Assembly: GCA_013791855.1 (NCBI GenBank)
Contig: VMTA01000015.1
Coordinates: 1 to 64,000 of the forward strand
From: Sideroxydans sp.
GTDB lineage: Bacteria; Pseudomonadota; Gammaproteobacteria; Burkholderiales; Gallionellaceae
Length of the DNA: 64,000 bases
Direction: 5' to 3'
The notes beneath the pieces were generated by a model. The model was given only the letters and a program-made list of their open reading frames with translations, made no database searches and was not told the DNA's origin. A program made the position numbers and the translations under genes. Of the stretch, positions 31,034 through 42,400 are shown piece by piece (the stretch's first letter is position 1; each line of letters begins with the position of its first letter).

Positions 31034-31840
31034 TTACTCCTTCTCGTTATCTATCGCTACGCGCAATTCTTGCACCAAACGTCCGACGTTGGCGACCACA
31101 TTCTGTTCATTCGAATCTTCGACTTCCTGCACGATGCGGCTGCCCACCACCACACCGTCGCACAGCTTCGCTACCGCGCGGGCCGTCGCCGCATCGCGGA
31201 TGCCGAAACCGACACCGATGGGCAACTTGATGTGCTTGCGCAGCTGCGGCATTTTCTCTTCAATAGCCGACAGGTCCAGATTGCCCGCACCGGTCACCCC
31301 TTTCAGCGAAACATAGTACACATAGCCGCGTGCCAGTTTTGCGACCTGCTCGATGCGCGCGTCCTTGGTGGTCGGCGCGAGCAGGAAGATGGGCGCGATG
31401 CCGTGCGCCTGCAGATGCTCGAATGCCTCGTGACTCTCTTCCGGCGGGAAGTCCACGGTCAACGCACCGTCCACACCGACCTCGGCACAACGCTTGGCGA
31501 ACGCTTCCCAACCCATCGCCTCGATGGGATTACCATATCCCATCAGCACCACTGGCGTGGTCGTGTCCTGCTTGCGGAATTCGGCCACCATGTCCAGCAC
31601 GCCGCGCAACGACATGCCGTTCTTGAGCGCACGCTCGGAAGCGCGCTGGATGGTCGGGCCGTCCGCCATCGGGTCGGAGAACGGCACGCCCAGTTCGAGC
31701 ACATCCGCCCCTGCCGCCACCAGCCCGTGCATCAGCGTCACAGTGAGTTGCCGCGAAGGATCACCTGCAGTGATGAAAGGAATGAGCGCTTTGCGCTGTT
31801 GCTGCTTGAGCTTGTCGAAAGTTCTATCGATACGGCTCAT
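31034..31840 (-). CDS. trpA: Tryptophan synthase alpha chain
   Basis: TrpA cleaves indole-3-glycerol phosphate and channels indole to TrpB. The 268-residue TIM-barrel protein starts [29 protein letters not shown] and contains the catalytic Glu in [28 protein letters not shown] and the Asp in the same loop, plus the phosphate-binding [15 protein letters not shown]. Its ATG overlaps the trpB stop (ATGA), the typical coupling for equimolar synthesis. Confidence 0.97.
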   Translation of the reverse strand: MSRIDRTFDKLKQQQRKALIPFITAGDPSRQLTVTLMHGLVAAGADVLELGVPFSDPMADGPTIQRASERALKNGMSLRGVLDMVAEFRKQDTTTPVVLMGYGNPIEAMGWEAFAKRCAEVGVDGALTVDFPPEESHEAFEHLQAHGIAPIFLLAPTTKDARIEQVAKLARGYVYYVSLKGVTGAGNLDLSAIEEKMPQLRKHIKLPIGVGFGIRDAATARAVAKLCDGVVVGSRIVQEVEDSNEQNVVANVGRLVQELRVAIDNEKE

Positions 31841-33036
31841 AGCGTGATGCCTTTCAATTTCGCCACGGTGTTCATGTCCTTGTCGCCGCGACCCGAAAGA
31901 TTCACCAGCAGGACTTTGTCCTTGCCCATGGTCGGCGCGATCTTCATCGCGTGTGCCAAAGCATGGCTGGATTCCAGCGCGGGGATGATTCCTTCGAAAC
32001 GGCACAGCGCGTCGAAAGCGGCCAGCGCTTCGTCATCGTTGATGGCGACATACTGCGCACGACCGATGTCTTTCAGCAGGCAGTGCTCGGGACCGACGCC
32101 GGGATAATCCAGTCCGGCCGAGATGGAATGGGTCTCGATAATCTGGCCGTTCTCGTCCTGGATCAGATACACCTTGTTGCCGTGCAACACACCGACCTTG
32201 CTGTTGGCCGTGAGCGGCGCGGCATGCTGTCCGCTGGCGATGCCGTGACCGCCCGCTTCCACGCCAATGATCTGCACGTTCGGCACTTCGATGTAGGGAT
32301 GGAACAGGCCGATGGCATTGGAACCGCCGCCGACGCAGGCGATCACCGCATCCGGCTGGCGACCAATCATCTCCGGCATCTGCACTTTGGCCTCGTTGCC
32401 GATCACGCACTGGAAATCACGCACCATCATGGGGTACGGATGCGGGCCCGCAGCCGTACCGAAGATATAGAAGGTGGACTCGACGTTGGTGACCCAGTCG
32501 CGGATCGCTTCATTGCATGCGTCTTTCAGCGTGCGCGAACCGCTCTGCACGGGAACCACGGTCGCGCCCAGCAACTTCATGCGGAACACATTGGGTGCCT
32601 GGCGCTGGATGTCTTCCGCGCCCATGTAGACGATGCATTCCATGCCAAAGCGTGCCGCCACGGTGGCAGTCGCCACGCCGTGCATGCCCGCACCGGTCTC
32701 GGCGATGACGCGCTTCTTGCCCATGCGTTTGGCCAGCAAGGCCTGACCGATGGCGTTGTTGATCTTGTGCGCGCCTGTGTGGTTCAGGTCTTCGCGCTTC
32801 AGATAGATCTGCGCGCCGCCCAAGTCATCGGAAAGGCGCTTGGCGTGATAGATGGGGCTGGGACGACCGACGTAGTGCTTGAGTTCATAGGCGAACTCGG
32901 CCTTGAATTCCGGGTCGTCGCGGAAGCGCAGATACTGCTGGCGCAATTCCTCGACTGCCGGAATCAGCGTTTCGGCCATGTAGATGCCGCCGAACTGGCC
33001 GAAGTGACCTTGCTGGTCAGGATAACTGTATGTCAA
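31837..33036 (-). CDS. trpB: Tryptophan synthase beta chain
   Basis: TrpB joins indole and serine to make tryptophan with PLP. The 399-residue protein shows the PLP lysine in [56 protein letters not shown] and the phosphate-binding [16 protein letters not shown]. No ATG lies at the expected start; the TTG at 33036 gives [28 protein letters not shown], which aligns with the family N terminus, and overlaps trpF by 20 bases with AGAGG upstream. The longer open frame into trpF is not used. Confidence 0.95.
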   Translation of the reverse strand: MTYSYPDQQGHFGQFGGIYMAETLIPAVEELRQQYLRFRDDPEFKAEFAYELKHYVGRPSPIYHAKRLSDDLGGAQIYLKREDLNHTGAHKINNAIGQALLAKRMGKKRVIAETGAGMHGVATATVAARFGMECIVYMGAEDIQRQAPNVFRMKLLGATVVPVQSGSRTLKDACNEAIRDWVTNVESTFYIFGTAAGPHPYPMMVRDFQCVIGNEAKVQMPEMIGRQPDAVIACVGGGSNAIGLFHPYIEVPNVQIIGVEAGGHGIASGQHAAPLTANSKVGVLHGNKVYLIQDENGQIIETHSISAGLDYPGVGPEHCLLKDIGRAQYVAINDDEALAAFDALCRFEGIIPALESSHALAHAMKIAPTMGKDKVLLVNLSGRGDKDMNTVAKLKGITL

Positions 33037-33646
33037 TGCTCTTAACCTCTTTGATGAATGCAGCGATCTTCGCCGCATCTTTGATTCCTTTTGCTGCCTC
33101 GACACCGCTGGAGACATCGACCGCGTATGGCCGCACCGCGCGCACCGCCAGCGCCACATTGGCCGGATGCAGCCCACCGGACAGGATCACCGGCAACGAC
33201 AACTCGCGCGGGATCAGCGCCCAGTCGAAGGACTCACCGGTACCGCCCTGCACACCGTCCACATAGGCATCGAGCAGCAAGCCCTGAGCGTCCGCATAAC
33301 GGGCCGCGCATTCTACCAAATCCACCCCCGGCCTGACGCGTATCGCCTTCAAATAAGGGCGGCCGAACTGGGTGCAGAATTCGGGGGATTCATTGCCATG
33401 GAACTGCAGCACATCGAGCGGCACTTGCGCGAGGACCTCTCGCACCATGCCTTCTGATGGGTCGACGAACAGACCGACGCTGGTCACGAAGGGGGGCAAA
33501 GCACGCAACAGTACTGCCGCCCGCAGCGCTGCGATATTGCGCGGGCTCTTGTCATAGAACACGAAACCGAGCGCATCCGCGCCTGCCGCCACCGCAGCCT
33601 GCAGGTCCTGCTCACGGGTGATGCCGCATATCTTGATTCGTGTCAT
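33017..33646 (-). CDS. trpF: Phosphoribosylanthranilate isomerase
   Basis: TrpF performs the Amadori rearrangement of PRA to CdRP in tryptophan synthesis. The 209-residue barrel protein starts [38 protein letters not shown], with the catalytic Cys in KICGIT. The catalytic Asp lies in the motif [19 protein letters not shown], and the C-terminal phosphate site reads [18 protein letters not shown]. It lies 7 bases downstream of truA and overlaps trpB. Confidence 0.96.
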   Translation of the reverse strand: MTRIKICGITREQDLQAAVAAGADALGFVFYDKSPRNIAALRAAVLLRALPPFVTSVGLFVDPSEGMVREVLAQVPLDVLQFHGNESPEFCTQFGRPYLKAIRVRPGVDLVECAARYADAQGLLLDAYVDGVQGGTGESFDWALIPRELSLPVILSGGLHPANVALAVRAVRPYAVDVSSGVEAAKGIKDAAKIAAFIKEVKSIDIQLS

Positions 33647-33653
33647 GGCGGAT

Positions 33654-34436
33654 TCAATCGTTTTCCGAGGGCGGCATTGTACCTTGCGGCAGTCCCCACT
33701 TTGCGTCATAGCCGATGTGCCGCAGATAGAGTCCATCGGGCATGAATGTCGGTGCCGCCAGTTTGCGCTCGCGCGATTCCAGGATCTGCTTCATCCACGC
33801 TGGCGGATATTTACCTTTGCCGACGTACACCAGACAACCGACGATATTGCGAACCATGTGATGCAAGAATGCGTTCGCGGTCAGATCAAAGATGATCGTT
33901 TCTCCCCGCTGCCGGATATCCAGTTTCGCCAGTGTCTTGATCGGGGACTTGGCCTGACACTGCGAAGCACGGAAGGCACTGAAATCATGCTCGCCCAGCA
34001 GATGATTCGCCGCCTCCTGCATCGCGGCGACATCAAGCGGCGCATGGAACCAGCCTGCCTTGCCAGCATGCACAGCCAGCCTTTGGGGGCGATTGAACAG
34101 TACGTACTGATAACTGCGTGACCACGCCGAGAAGCGCGCATGGAATTCTTCGCTTACCTCATGTGCCCACAATACGGCGATACCTGCAGGCAGCAGCGCA
34201 TTGCAGCCGCGCACCCAGGCTGAGAGCTGGCGAACCGTCGACGTGTCGAAATGCACAACCTGCTCCAGTGCATGCACGCCGGTATCCGTGCGTCCGGCGG
34301 CGATGATGTTTATTCGTTCGCAGGCGATAGCCGACAACGCATCCTGCAAAGCATCTTGCACGTTCGCCATATCCGGCTGGCTTTGCCAGCCGTGGTAACG
34401 GCTTCCGTCATATTCCACACCGAGTGCGATCCTCAT
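33654..34436 (-). CDS. truA: tRNA pseudouridine(38-40) synthase
   Basis: TruA converts U38-U40 in the anticodon arm of many tRNAs to pseudouridine. The 260-residue protein starts [34 protein letters not shown], has the catalytic Asp in [20 protein letters not shown], and ends with [24 protein letters not shown]. The ATG at 34436 is preferred over a start 30 bases upstream and overlaps the stop of the preceding membrane-protein gene (ATGA). Confidence 0.96.
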   Translation of the reverse strand: MRIALGVEYDGSRYHGWQSQPDMANVQDALQDALSAIACERINIIAAGRTDTGVHALEQVVHFDTSTVRQLSAWVRGCNALLPAGIAVLWAHEVSEEFHARFSAWSRSYQYVLFNRPQRLAVHAGKAGWFHAPLDVAAMQEAANHLLGEHDFSAFRASQCQAKSPIKTLAKLDIRQRGETIIFDLTANAFLHHMVRNIVGCLVYVGKGKYPPAWMKQILESRERKLAAPTFMPDGLYLRHIGYDAKWGLPQGTMPPSEND

Positions 34437-35056
34437 CTCCAGACCCCGTAAAGTAGCGCTGCACACAACAGCAGACTCAAACCGTCCGCTGCCTTGAGCG
34501 CAATCCTGTCCAGCATCACCTGCTGCCCGGCCGCAGCAGGCGGCTGCAGCACATCGCCGATCGCCCGCTTCCAGTCTGCCGCAGTATCGCGCATGGCCGG
34601 TTCGGCATATTGCAGTGTCAGCGCCAGCCGCACGGCGACGCGTTCGCGCGAGCCTCTGAACCAGTTCAGCGGGTAGGCCAGTGCATAAATACCGCTGATG
34701 AATTGTGCCTGAGTCAACAACGACAGCAGGATCGCCAATCCGGACAACATGGATAGCAATCGTCCCAGTTGCATCAAACCGTCCGACAGACCTTCCAGCG
34801 TCGGCGAGAATCGCCCCAGCTCAGTCACCAGTGCAACGCCCGGCGTCGAGTATGCATAGACCAGCAGCAGGGAGAGCAATATCCAGCGTGTGCGCCGGAT
34901 CAAACTGAAGAGTTGGCGCGAATCGAGTTTCGCTGCCACGAAAAACAGCGCAACCGTCATCAAGAGCAAGCCCGGCGCAGTCAGTGCTTGTGCGGTGATG
35001 GCGAGTGTTATCCAGATCAATATCTGTATAGCGGGATGGGGCATCAGCCTATCCAT
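34433..35056 (-). CDS. CbiQ/EcfT-like integral membrane protein
   Basis: A 207-residue hydrophobic protein with about five membrane segments (residues 9-40, 54-72, 100-120, 121-135 region, 185-204). A soluble stretch RGSRERVAVRLALTLQYAEPAMRDTAADWKRAI resembles the coupling-helix region of EcfT/CbiQ transmembrane subunits of energy-coupling-factor transporters. No ATPase or substrate-binding partner is adjacent; it sits between fimV and truA and is coupled to truA (ATGA overlap). A transporter role is therefore only a suggestion. An in-frame ATG at 35044 is an alternative start. Confidence 0.6.
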   Translation of the reverse strand: MDRLMPHPAIQILIWITLAITAQALTAPGLLLMTVALFFVAAKLDSRQLFSLIRRTRWILLSLLLVYAYSTPGVALVTELGRFSPTLEGLSDGLMQLGRLLSMLSGLAILLSLLTQAQFISGIYALAYPLNWFRGSRERVAVRLALTLQYAEPAMRDTAADWKRAIGDVLQPPAAAGQQVMLDRIALKAADGLSLLLCAALLYGVWR

Positions 35057-35062
35057 TCGTTC

Positions 35063-35093
35063 AAATAAAAACGGCAGCCGAAATGGCTGCCGT
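35063..35093 (-). terminator. Intrinsic terminator after fimV
   Basis: On the minus strand ACGGCAGCC, a 5-base loop and GGCTGCCGT form a perfect 9-bp stem (plus 35071-35093), followed by TTTTTATTT. It lies 18 bases beyond the fimV stop and just before the next gene, which therefore probably has its own promoter or depends on readthrough. Confidence 0.9.
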
Positions 35094-35111
35094 CGCTTTC
35101 ATGCGTAATGC

Positions 35112-38012
35112 TTAGAGCTGATCAAGGATGCTTTGCGCACTGGCACGCTGCTGATCATCGCCGTCACGCATCACTTCTTCGAGTATCTCTTTCGCACCAG
35201 CTCCGTCACCCATCTCCTGATAGGCTTTGGCCAGATCAAGCTTGGTAGCGACTTCCTGCCACCGCTCATCCTTGACCTCTGCAGCCGGGCTGGCTGCATC
35301 GCTGCCACCCAGTCCGTCCAGATTCAGGCTGATTTCACCCAAGCCTATATCCATCGGGGCGGAAGGTTTTTCTTCCGCAGACTGGCCGTATTCCGGGATA
35401 TCCAGCGTGAACGCCAAACTATCATCGCTTGCAGGCGTTTCAGTCTTGGCAGCCGCAGTTTCTTCCGGCTGGGCAGAGGTTATATCGAACATCAGATCAT
35501 CCAGCCCCTCAGATGCAGCTGTCTCAGCAGCTGTCGCAGCGGCTACCGGAGCCTGGAAACCCGAATGAGTGGATGTCACGTCAAACATCAGATCATCCGA
35601 TGCTTCCGTTTGATCAGATGCCCCTGCTGCCTCAGTCATCTGGCTTGGAACACCGGGATGCGTAGAGGTCACGTCGAAGATCAGATCGTCGGATGCGGCA
35701 GATTCTGTATTGCTTCCTTCTGTCGATTCCGCTGCTTTATTTTTAGATTCACTGTCCTGATGCGCACCCGTGATATCAAAATCCATCGGCGCTTCGCTCG
35801 CTGCCTGCATCTCTTTGGCAGAAAGGATGGTCGTCGACTCACTGGATGACGACTGCGGCTGCATCACCACAGTACCCAGGAAATCATCGGCTTGTGCAGT
35901 CGCCTCGCTCTTTTCCGTAGCGAAGGTATCCATCATCATGGTATCCAGCGCGTTCGACTCTTGATTCTCGGAGCCGGACGAGCCGAAACCAAGGTCGAAA
36001 TCGACTGCCGGCTCTGCCGTCTCTTCAACTTGGGGAGCGCCTGCATCGTTTGCTTCGCCATCTCCGCCATAGTATGGATTGCCCGGCTCAAGCTCACGCC
36101 CCATCGCAGCCACTTGCTGCCATGCTGCCTCGTCACCACCGTCCTTGATCTGGCGGGCATAGGTCATGAACGCGTTCGTATCCTTGCGAGTCGAATAGAT
36201 CGACAGCAGCTTGAGGATGATCGGCACATCGCCCGGTTTGGAATTCAGTGCTTCTTTCAACACTTCTTCAGCTTGGACGTCGCGCCCGAAGGTGAGGAAC
36301 AGATCTGCCTCGGCGATCGGATCGACCTCATCGGAGTGGCTCTCTTCGGCAGTATCTTCTGCTTGCTGTGTGAAGTCACCCGTGTCAGGTGACGGCATCA
36401 CCGGTTCTGCGATACGTCCAGTCGAGCTGCCGATGTCATCGGCTTCAGAAGCAACTGCGGCCGCCGCTTTCTTGGGAACCGTCTTGCCGCTTCGACGCGA
36501 CAGCCAGAAACCTGCACCCAGCAATGCGATCAATCCTGCAGCACCACCTCCCAACAACACCGGATCTTCCAGCAGACTATCGATCAGGGAAACTTCTGCT
36601 TGCGGCACCTCTACGGGCGCAGGCACAGCAGGCTTGGCGACAGGCTTAGCCGGCACAGGTGCACTGGCACCGATCGAAGCGGTTGGCACGCCGGCATCCG
36701 GAGCTTGCGTAGCTTTTTGTGCAGCTTCAGCCTGCTGCTTCTTCAGTTCAGCAAGTCGCTCCAGATCTTTGACGTTCTTTTCCAGTAGTGCCGTACGATC
36801 TTGCGCTTCCTTCAGCGCCTTGGCCTTGGCAACGGACTCTTCTTCCTTGCTGCTGGCCGAACCACCGGCAACGCCGTCTCCAGGCGCCTCTCCCTTGGAG
36901 AGTTTCAGCACTTCCGTTGGCGCTTCTTTGCTCGCCGCCTTCTCGGTCACTGCGGCAGTCACCTTGCCCGAAGCGCCCTGCTGTGCTGTTTGCTCGCGCG
37001 CTTCGGCACGGACCGCCGCCAGTTGCTGACGATAAGCGTTCCAATCTTCCACTTGTGCGCGGTAGACCTTCACCGCTTCGCCTTGCTGAACCGCCTCGAT
37101 CTCAGCGGCATCCGGTACGCGAATGATCTTGCCCGCTTTCAGGCGGTTCATGTTCTTGCCCATGAAAGCGTCGCTGTTGGCACGATACATCGCCACCAGC
37201 ATGCGCTCCAGACTGACGTCTGCAGGCTTGACCTTCAGCGCGATCTTGCTCAAGGAATCACCACGCACCACTTTGATGTCGACATTCTCAGCCACCGGAA
37301 TGGCTTCTTCCTTGCTCAAGGCATCTTCCACAACCACAGGAGCTTCTTCCTGTACCGGCTCCGCAGGCATCGCAGCGACTTCTTCAGCTGGCGGGGCTTC
37401 CGTGACAGGAGCCTGTTCTGCCGCAGTCGGTTCCACATCGGTTGCTTCAGCGCTAACTTCTGCAGGGGCGGCTTCAGCCGGCGCTTCGGGAACAGTCGGT
37501 GCGATCAGCGGTTCGGGCATTGCATCTGCGACCGGCAGCGGCTCGCTCAGCGCCGGAGGTGTCGAAACGACTGGGGCGATAGGTTTGACCGTTTCGGCTT
37601 GTGGTTCGACAGCAAAGCCGACCGGATCAAGCAGGAACGTGTATTCGCGCATGAGCTTGCCGGAAGGCCAGGCAACCTCGACCAGCAGCGTGACAAATGG
37701 CTCGTTAACAGGCTGCGCAGAAGTGATGATCACGCGGGGCTGCGCACTGTCGCGATTGGCGATCGCGAACTTCAGTTTGGGCAATGCATAGGGATAGTCG
37801 ATGCCGGCGGCCTTGAAGGCTTCTACTGATGCAAGCTTGGCGACGATACTGTTTCTGTCAGCTTTTTCCACTGCAACCAGCTCGATCTCTGCCTTCAGCG
37901 GTTGCCCCAGATTGGAACTGACTGCCATACCGCCCAGACCCGTCGCACTCGCGATACCGGATACAAGCAAGCAGGCAAGATAACCCGACGTTTTTATAAT
38001 CGTTTTCAGCAC
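35112..38012 (-). CDS. fimV: FimV family polar/motility hub protein
   Basis: FimV links polar localisation, type IV pilus twitching and cAMP signalling in Pseudomonas. The 966-residue protein has a signal-like N terminus (about residues 1-23), the FimV N-terminal domain (GLGGMAVSSNLGQPLKAEIELVAV to TFLLDPVGF), a LysM peptidoglycan-binding domain near residues 245-300 (IKVVRGDSLSKIALKVKP), a coiled-coil region, one transmembrane helix (PVLLGGGAAGLIALLGAGFWLSRRSGK), and an acidic cytoplasmic tail ending in the FimV TPR motif (KLDLAKAYQEMGDGAGAKEILEEVMRDGDDQQRASAQSILDQL). The start is GTG with GAGGG upstream. The acidic tail contains repeated DLMFDVTSTHxG units. Confidence 0.93.
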   Translation of the reverse strand: MLKTIIKTSGYLACLLVSGIASATGLGGMAVSSNLGQPLKAEIELVAVEKADRNSIVAKLASVEAFKAAGIDYPYALPKLKFAIANRDSAQPRVIITSAQPVNEPFVTLLVEVAWPSGKLMREYTFLLDPVGFAVEPQAETVKPIAPVVSTPPALSEPLPVADAMPEPLIAPTVPEAPAEAAPAEVSAEATDVEPTAAEQAPVTEAPPAEEVAAMPAEPVQEEAPVVVEDALSKEEAIPVAENVDIKVVRGDSLSKIALKVKPADVSLERMLVAMYRANSDAFMGKNMNRLKAGKIIRVPDAAEIEAVQQGEAVKVYRAQVEDWNAYRQQLAAVRAEAREQTAQQGASGKVTAAVTEKAASKEAPTEVLKLSKGEAPGDGVAGGSASSKEEESVAKAKALKEAQDRTALLEKNVKDLERLAELKKQQAEAAQKATQAPDAGVPTASIGASAPVPAKPVAKPAVPAPVEVPQAEVSLIDSLLEDPVLLGGGAAGLIALLGAGFWLSRRSGKTVPKKAAAAVASEADDIGSSTGRIAEPVMPSPDTGDFTQQAEDTAEESHSDEVDPIAEADLFLTFGRDVQAEEVLKEALNSKPGDVPIILKLLSIYSTRKDTNAFMTYARQIKDGGDEAAWQQVAAMGRELEPGNPYYGGDGEANDAGAPQVEETAEPAVDFDLGFGSSGSENQESNALDTMMMDTFATEKSEATAQADDFLGTVVMQPQSSSSESTTILSAKEMQAASEAPMDFDITGAHQDSESKNKAAESTEGSNTESAASDDLIFDVTSTHPGVPSQMTEAAGASDQTEASDDLMFDVTSTHSGFQAPVAAATAAETAASEGLDDLMFDITSAQPEETAAAKTETPASDDSLAFTLDIPEYGQSAEEKPSAPMDIGLGEISLNLDGLGGSDAASPAAEVKDERWQEVATKLDLAKAYQEMGDGAGAKEILEEVMRDGDDQQRASAQSILDQL

Positions 38013-38056
38013 ACTGCCACCCTCATTCTTTCCCTGACGATATTCAGACTAACATC

Positions 38057-38106
38057 AGAGGGTTAGTGATGCAAGCTCACCTACCCTCTAGGTTCAGGCA
38101 CTAACC
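38057..38106. repeat. Two overlapping inverted repeats in the fimV leader
   Basis: AGAGGGT (38057-38063) pairs with ACCCTCT (38083-38089), and GGTTAGTG (38061-38068) pairs with CACTAACC (38099-38106). The arms overlap, so only one hairpin can form at a time. They lie in the 120-base gap between asd and fimV. This could be a regulatory leader for fimV or chance. No function is known. Confidence 0.4.
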
Positions 38107-38132
38107 GGCGGTTATCAACCGGATTTTTGCCA

Positions 38133-39233
38133 CTAGCCCAACAAGATTCGCAACATACGACGCAACGGCTCGGCCGCCCCCCAAAGCAACTGGTCGCCGC
38201 AAACAAAGGCGCTTACATACTCGGGGCCCAATTCCATCTTGCGCACGCGGCCCACTGCGATATCCAGTTTCCCGGTTACCGCAGTCGGCGTCAGTTCGTG
38301 CATGGACAATTCGCGCTGATTCGGGACGAACTTGACCCAGGGATTCCCCTCCTTGATCAATTTCTCGATCTCGCTCAAAGGTACATCCCTCTTCAGCTTG
38401 AGTGTCAAAGCCAAGCTATGACTACGCATCGCACCGATGCGCACGCACAGACCATCCACGGGAATGACGGAAGCTGTCCCCAGTATCTTGTTCACCTCGG
38501 CCTTGCCTTTCCATTCTTCCTTGGATTGGCCATTCTCAAGTTGCTTGTCGATCCATGGGATCAAACTACCCGCAAGTGGCGCACCGAAATTCTCGACAGG
38601 CATAGCTCCTGATCGCATTACCTCGGTCAGCACACGATCTATCTCAAGGATGGGCGACTTGGGGTCTGCCAGCAGACTGGCGACTGAAGCATGCGCAACA
38701 CCCATCTGACTCAGCAGTTCGCGCATATTCTGAGCGCCGGCACCGGATGCAGCCTGATAAGTCATCGAAGACACCCATTCAACCAGCCCGGCATGGAACA
38801 AACCGCCCAGCCCCATCAACAAGATACTGTTGGTGCAATTGCCGCCGATGAAGTTCTTGCCGCCGTTCGCCAGCGATTTCTTGATGAGGTCGAGGTTGAC
38901 CGGATCGAGGATGATCACTGCATCCTTTTCCATACGCAGCGTCGAGGCCGCATCGATCCAGTAGCCGTTCCAGCCCGCCGCACGCAGCTTTGGGAATACC
39001 TCGGTGGTGTAATCGCCGCCCTGGCAGGAGATGATGGCATCCATCGCCTTCAACTCATTGATGTCCATCGCATCCTTCAAGGGCACGCCGCGACCTTCAG
39101 CGGGCGACTCCCCGCCCGCATTGGAAGTGGTGAAGAACACGGCATCGATCAGATCGAAGTCCTTCTCCTCACGCATACGCTGCATGAGTACCGAACCGAC
39201 CATGCCGCGCCAACCGATCAAACCGACTTTCAT
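38133..39233 (-). CDS. asd: Aspartate-semialdehyde dehydrogenase
   Basis: Asd makes aspartate semialdehyde for lysine, methionine, threonine and diaminopimelate. The 366-residue protein starts [20 protein letters not shown] (NADP-binding), has the catalytic Cys in [39 protein letters not shown] and the catalytic His region [19 protein letters not shown]. The start at ATG 39233 is the family start, and the open frame upstream is not used. It follows leuB after 20 bases. Confidence 0.96.
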   Translation of the reverse strand: MKVGLIGWRGMVGSVLMQRMREEKDFDLIDAVFFTTSNAGGESPAEGRGVPLKDAMDINELKAMDAIISCQGGDYTTEVFPKLRAAGWNGYWIDAASTLRMEKDAVIILDPVNLDLIKKSLANGGKNFIGGNCTNSILLMGLGGLFHAGLVEWVSSMTYQAASGAGAQNMRELLSQMGVAHASVASLLADPKSPILEIDRVLTEVMRSGAMPVENFGAPLAGSLIPWIDKQLENGQSKEEWKGKAEVNKILGTASVIPVDGLCVRIGAMRSHSLALTLKLKRDVPLSEIEKLIKEGNPWVKFVPNQRELSMHELTPTAVTGKLDIAVGRVRKMELGPEYVSAFVCGDQLLWGAAEPLRRMLRILLG

Positions 39234-39253
39234 GATTATTCCTTGATTCCGAA

Positions 39254-40309
39254 TTAAAGCGCAGCGACCACTGCATCGCCCATCGCGGCGCAGCCCACTT
39301 TGTTGCAACCCTCGGTGTAGATATCCGCTGTGCGATAACCTTGCGCCAGCGCCTTCTTCACCGCATCTTCGATACGCACCGCGTTCACTTCGTCATTGAA
39401 GGTGTAGCGCAACATCATCGCCGCCGACAGGATGGTCGCCAGGGGATTGGCGACATCCTTGCCGGCGATGTCGGGCGCGGAACCGTGGCTGGGCTCGTAC
39501 ATGCCCTTGTTGTTCGCATCCAGTGACGCGGACGGCAGCATGCCGATGGAGCCGGTCAGCATCGAGGCCTCGTCGGACAGGATGTCGCCGAAGATGTTGC
39601 CGGTGACCATCACGTCGAATTGCTTGGGCGCGCGTATGAGCTGCATCGCGGCATTGTCCACATACATATGTGACAACTCGACTTCCGGGTATTCCTTGGC
39701 CAGCTCGATCATCACTTGACGCCAAAGTTCAGTCGTTTCCAGCACGTTGGCCTTATCCACCGAACAGACCTTTTTATTACGCTTCATCGCGATGTCGAAC
39801 GCCACACGACCGATGCGTTTGATCTCGGACTCGTTGTAACGCATGGTGTTGATGCCTTCGCGCTCGCCGTTCTCCAAGGTGGAGATGCCGCGCGGCTGGC
39901 CGAAGTAGATATCACCGGTCAGTTCGCGCACGATCATGATGTCGAGACCCGACACCACTTCCGGCTTCAGCGTGGAAGCGGCAGCCAGCTCGGGGTACAG
40001 CAAGGCAGGACGCAGATTCGCGAACAGGTTCAGTTCCTTGCGGATGCGCAGCAGACCGCGCTCGGGACGCAGATGGCGCTCCAGCTTGTCATATTTCCAG
40101 TCGCCCACCGCCCCCAGCAACACGGCGTCGGATGCTTTGGCCAGCGCCAGTGTCGCATCCGGCAGCGGATCGCCTGCTGCCTCATAGCCTGCTCCGCCGA
40201 TAGGTGCCTCTTCCATTTGCAGGCCGATATTCAGCGCATTCAAAACCTTCACGGCTTGCGCCACGATCTCTGGGCCGATGCCATCACCCGGCAAAACTGC
40301 GATCTTCAT
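39254..40309 (-). CDS. leuB: 3-isopropylmalate dehydrogenase
   Basis: LeuB oxidises and decarboxylates 3-isopropylmalate in leucine synthesis. The 351-residue protein starts [23 protein letters not shown] and shows [22 protein letters not shown], the catalytic [29 protein letters not shown] with the catalytic Lys, and [29 protein letters not shown] with the metal-binding Asp. GGAAGAG precedes the ATG. It follows leuD after 23 bases. Confidence 0.97.
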   Translation of the reverse strand: MKIAVLPGDGIGPEIVAQAVKVLNALNIGLQMEEAPIGGAGYEAAGDPLPDATLALAKASDAVLLGAVGDWKYDKLERHLRPERGLLRIRKELNLFANLRPALLYPELAAASTLKPEVVSGLDIMIVRELTGDIYFGQPRGISTLENGEREGINTMRYNESEIKRIGRVAFDIAMKRNKKVCSVDKANVLETTELWRQVMIELAKEYPEVELSHMYVDNAAMQLIRAPKQFDVMVTGNIFGDILSDEASMLTGSIGMLPSASLDANNKGMYEPSHGSAPDIAGKDVANPLATILSAAMMLRYTFNDEVNAVRIEDAVKKALAQGYRTADIYTEGCNKVGCAAMGDAVVAAL

Positions 40310-40332
40310 ACTCTCTTCCAATCGAAAAATTA

Positions 40333-40971
40333 TTATGCGTATAACCAGGGTTGCGCTGTGCGGTGCTTCGCCTCGAACGCCTTGATCTCATCCACGTGCT
40401 GCAAGGTCAGACCGATGTCGTCCAGACCGTTCAGCAGGCAATGCTTGCGGTGGGCATCCACCTCGAACGGATACACCGTACCGTCAGGCGCGGTGATGGT
40501 CTGCTGTTCGAGATCGACCTTCAGCTTGTAACCGACGCCAGCTTCCACCGCCTTGATCAGCGCATCGACCTTGTCCGCCGCCAGCTTGACCGGCAGCAGA
40601 CCGTTCTTGAAGCAGTTGTTAAAGAAGATGTCGGCGAAACTGGGCGCGATGATGACGCGCAAGCCGTAGTCTTCCAGCGCCCACGGCGCGTGCTCGCGCG
40701 AACTGCCGCAACCGAAGTTCTCGCGCGCCAGCAAAACCTGCGCACCCTGATAGCGCGGTTGGTTCAGCACGAAATCCGGATTCACAGGACGTTTGCTGTT
40801 GTCCATGCCCGGCTCACCGTGATCCAGATAACGCCATTCGTCGAACGCATTGGGGCCGAAGCCGGAACGCTTGATCGACTTCAGGAACTGCTTGGGAATG
40901 ATGGCGTCGGTGTCCACGTTGGCCCTATCCAACGGCACCACCAAGCCCTCAAAAGTCTCGAATTTTTTCAT
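40333..40971 (-). CDS. leuD: 3-isopropylmalate dehydratase small subunit
   Basis: LeuD is the swivel domain that completes the isopropylmalate isomerase with LeuC. The 212-residue protein starts [33 protein letters not shown] and contains the substrate-binding [49 protein letters not shown]. Its ATG overlaps the leuC stop (ATGA). Confidence 0.96.
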   Translation of the reverse strand: MKKFETFEGLVVPLDRANVDTDAIIPKQFLKSIKRSGFGPNAFDEWRYLDHGEPGMDNSKRPVNPDFVLNQPRYQGAQVLLARENFGCGSSREHAPWALEDYGLRVIIAPSFADIFFNNCFKNGLLPVKLAADKVDALIKAVEAGVGYKLKVDLEQQTITAPDGTVYPFEVDAHRKHCLLNGLDDIGLTLQHVDEIKAFEAKHRTAQPWLYA

Positions 40972-42380
40972 TGCCACTCCCGCACATCCACAAAATGCCC
41001 CGCGATCGCCGCAGCCGCCGCCATTGCCGGACTCACCAGATGCGTACGACTGCCCTGGCCCTGACGGCCTTCGAAGTTGCGGTTCGAAGTGGAGGCGCAA
41101 CGCTCGCCCGCTTCTAGGCGATCGTCATTCATCGCCAGACACATCGAACAACCCGGATCGCGCCATTCAAAACCGGCATCGATGAACACCTTGTCCAGAC
41201 CTTCCTGCTCGGCTTGCGCTTTCACCAGACCGGAACCGGGCACCACCATCGCCAGCTTGATGTTGGCCGCGACCTTCTTGCCCTTGGCTATTGCTGCTGC
41301 TTCGCGCATATCTTCGATGCGGCCGTTGGTGCAGGAGCCGATGAACACCTTGTCCACCTTGATCTCGCTGATCGGCGTATCGGCTTGCAATCCCATATAT
41401 TGCAAAGCACGCTCCCAGTCGCCGCGCTTGACCGCATCGGGAGCAGAAGCCGGATCCGGCACGCGACCGTTGATGTCAGTAACCATCTCGGGTGAAGTAC
41501 CCCAGGTCACTTGCGGCTTGATCTGCGACGCGTCCAGCTGCACCGTCGCATCGAACTTTGCACCGTCGTCGGAATGCAATGTCTTCCAATACGTGACAGC
41601 TTTGTCCCAGTTCTCTCCTTGCGGCGCGAACGGGCGGCCTTTCACATAATTGATGGTCGTATCGTCCGCCGCCACCATGCCGGCGCGTGCCCCGGCCTCA
41701 ATGGCCATGTTGCACAGGGTCATGCGGCCTTCCATGCTCAGGTCACGAATGGCAGCACCGGCGAACTCGATGGCGTAACCCGTGCCGCCCGCCGTACCGA
41801 TCTTGCCGATCACTGCCAGCGCTATATCCTTGGCAGTGACCCCGCGCCCCAGCTTGCCTTCCACTTTGACCAGCATGGCCTTGGATTTCTTTGCCACTAG
41901 ACACTGCGTCGCCATCACATGCTCGACCTCGGAAGTACCGATACCGTGTGCCAATGCAGCGAAAGCGCCGTGTGTACTGGTATGCGAATCGCCGCACACC
42001 ACGGTCATGCCGGGCAAGGTCGCGCCCTGCTCGGGCCCCATCACGTGCACCACTCCCTGGCGGATATCGCCCATCTTGAATTCGACGATTCCATACTCGG
42101 CGCAGTTCGCATCCAGCGTCTCCACCTGCAGACGGGAGATGGGATCGGCGATACCCGCCGCGCGATTGGTGGTCGGCACGTTGTGATCCGGCACCGCCAG
42201 CATGGAGGCAGTACGCCACGGCTTGCGATGGGCCAGTTTCAGACCTTCAAAGGCCTGCGGACTGGTGACTTCGTGCACCAATTGACGGTCGATATAGATC
42301 AACGCCGTGCCGTCGGCATCCTGCCGCACCACGTGAGAATCCCAGAGTTTGTCGTATAAGGTTTTTGAGCTCATTTTCAT
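40968..42380 (-). CDS. leuC: 3-isopropylmalate dehydratase large subunit
   Basis: LeuC is an aconitase-family hydro-lyase with a [4Fe-4S] cluster that isomerises 2-isopropylmalate to 3-isopropylmalate. The 470-residue protein starts with [13 protein letters not shown] and contains the three cluster cysteines in [16 protein letters not shown] and [14 protein letters not shown], plus [32 protein letters not shown]. Two ATGs, 42380 and 42374, are possible starts. Gene order leuC-leuD-leuB-asd is the usual betaproteobacterial one. An MFS gene stops 20 bases upstream, so a promoter inside or before that gene is likely. Confidence 0.97.
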   Translation of the reverse strand: MKMSSKTLYDKLWDSHVVRQDADGTALIYIDRQLVHEVTSPQAFEGLKLAHRKPWRTASMLAVPDHNVPTTNRAAGIADPISRLQVETLDANCAEYGIVEFKMGDIRQGVVHVMGPEQGATLPGMTVVCGDSHTSTHGAFAALAHGIGTSEVEHVMATQCLVAKKSKAMLVKVEGKLGRGVTAKDIALAVIGKIGTAGGTGYAIEFAGAAIRDLSMEGRMTLCNMAIEAGARAGMVAADDTTINYVKGRPFAPQGENWDKAVTYWKTLHSDDGAKFDATVQLDASQIKPQVTWGTSPEMVTDINGRVPDPASAPDAVKRGDWERALQYMGLQADTPISEIKVDKVFIGSCTNGRIEDMREAAAIAKGKKVAANIKLAMVVPGSGLVKAQAEQEGLDKVFIDAGFEWRDPGCSMCLAMNDDRLEAGERCASTSNRNFEGRQGQGSRTHLVSPAMAAAAAIAGHFVDVREWQ

Positions 42381-42400
42381 GCTTCCATTGGAGCGCCGGA

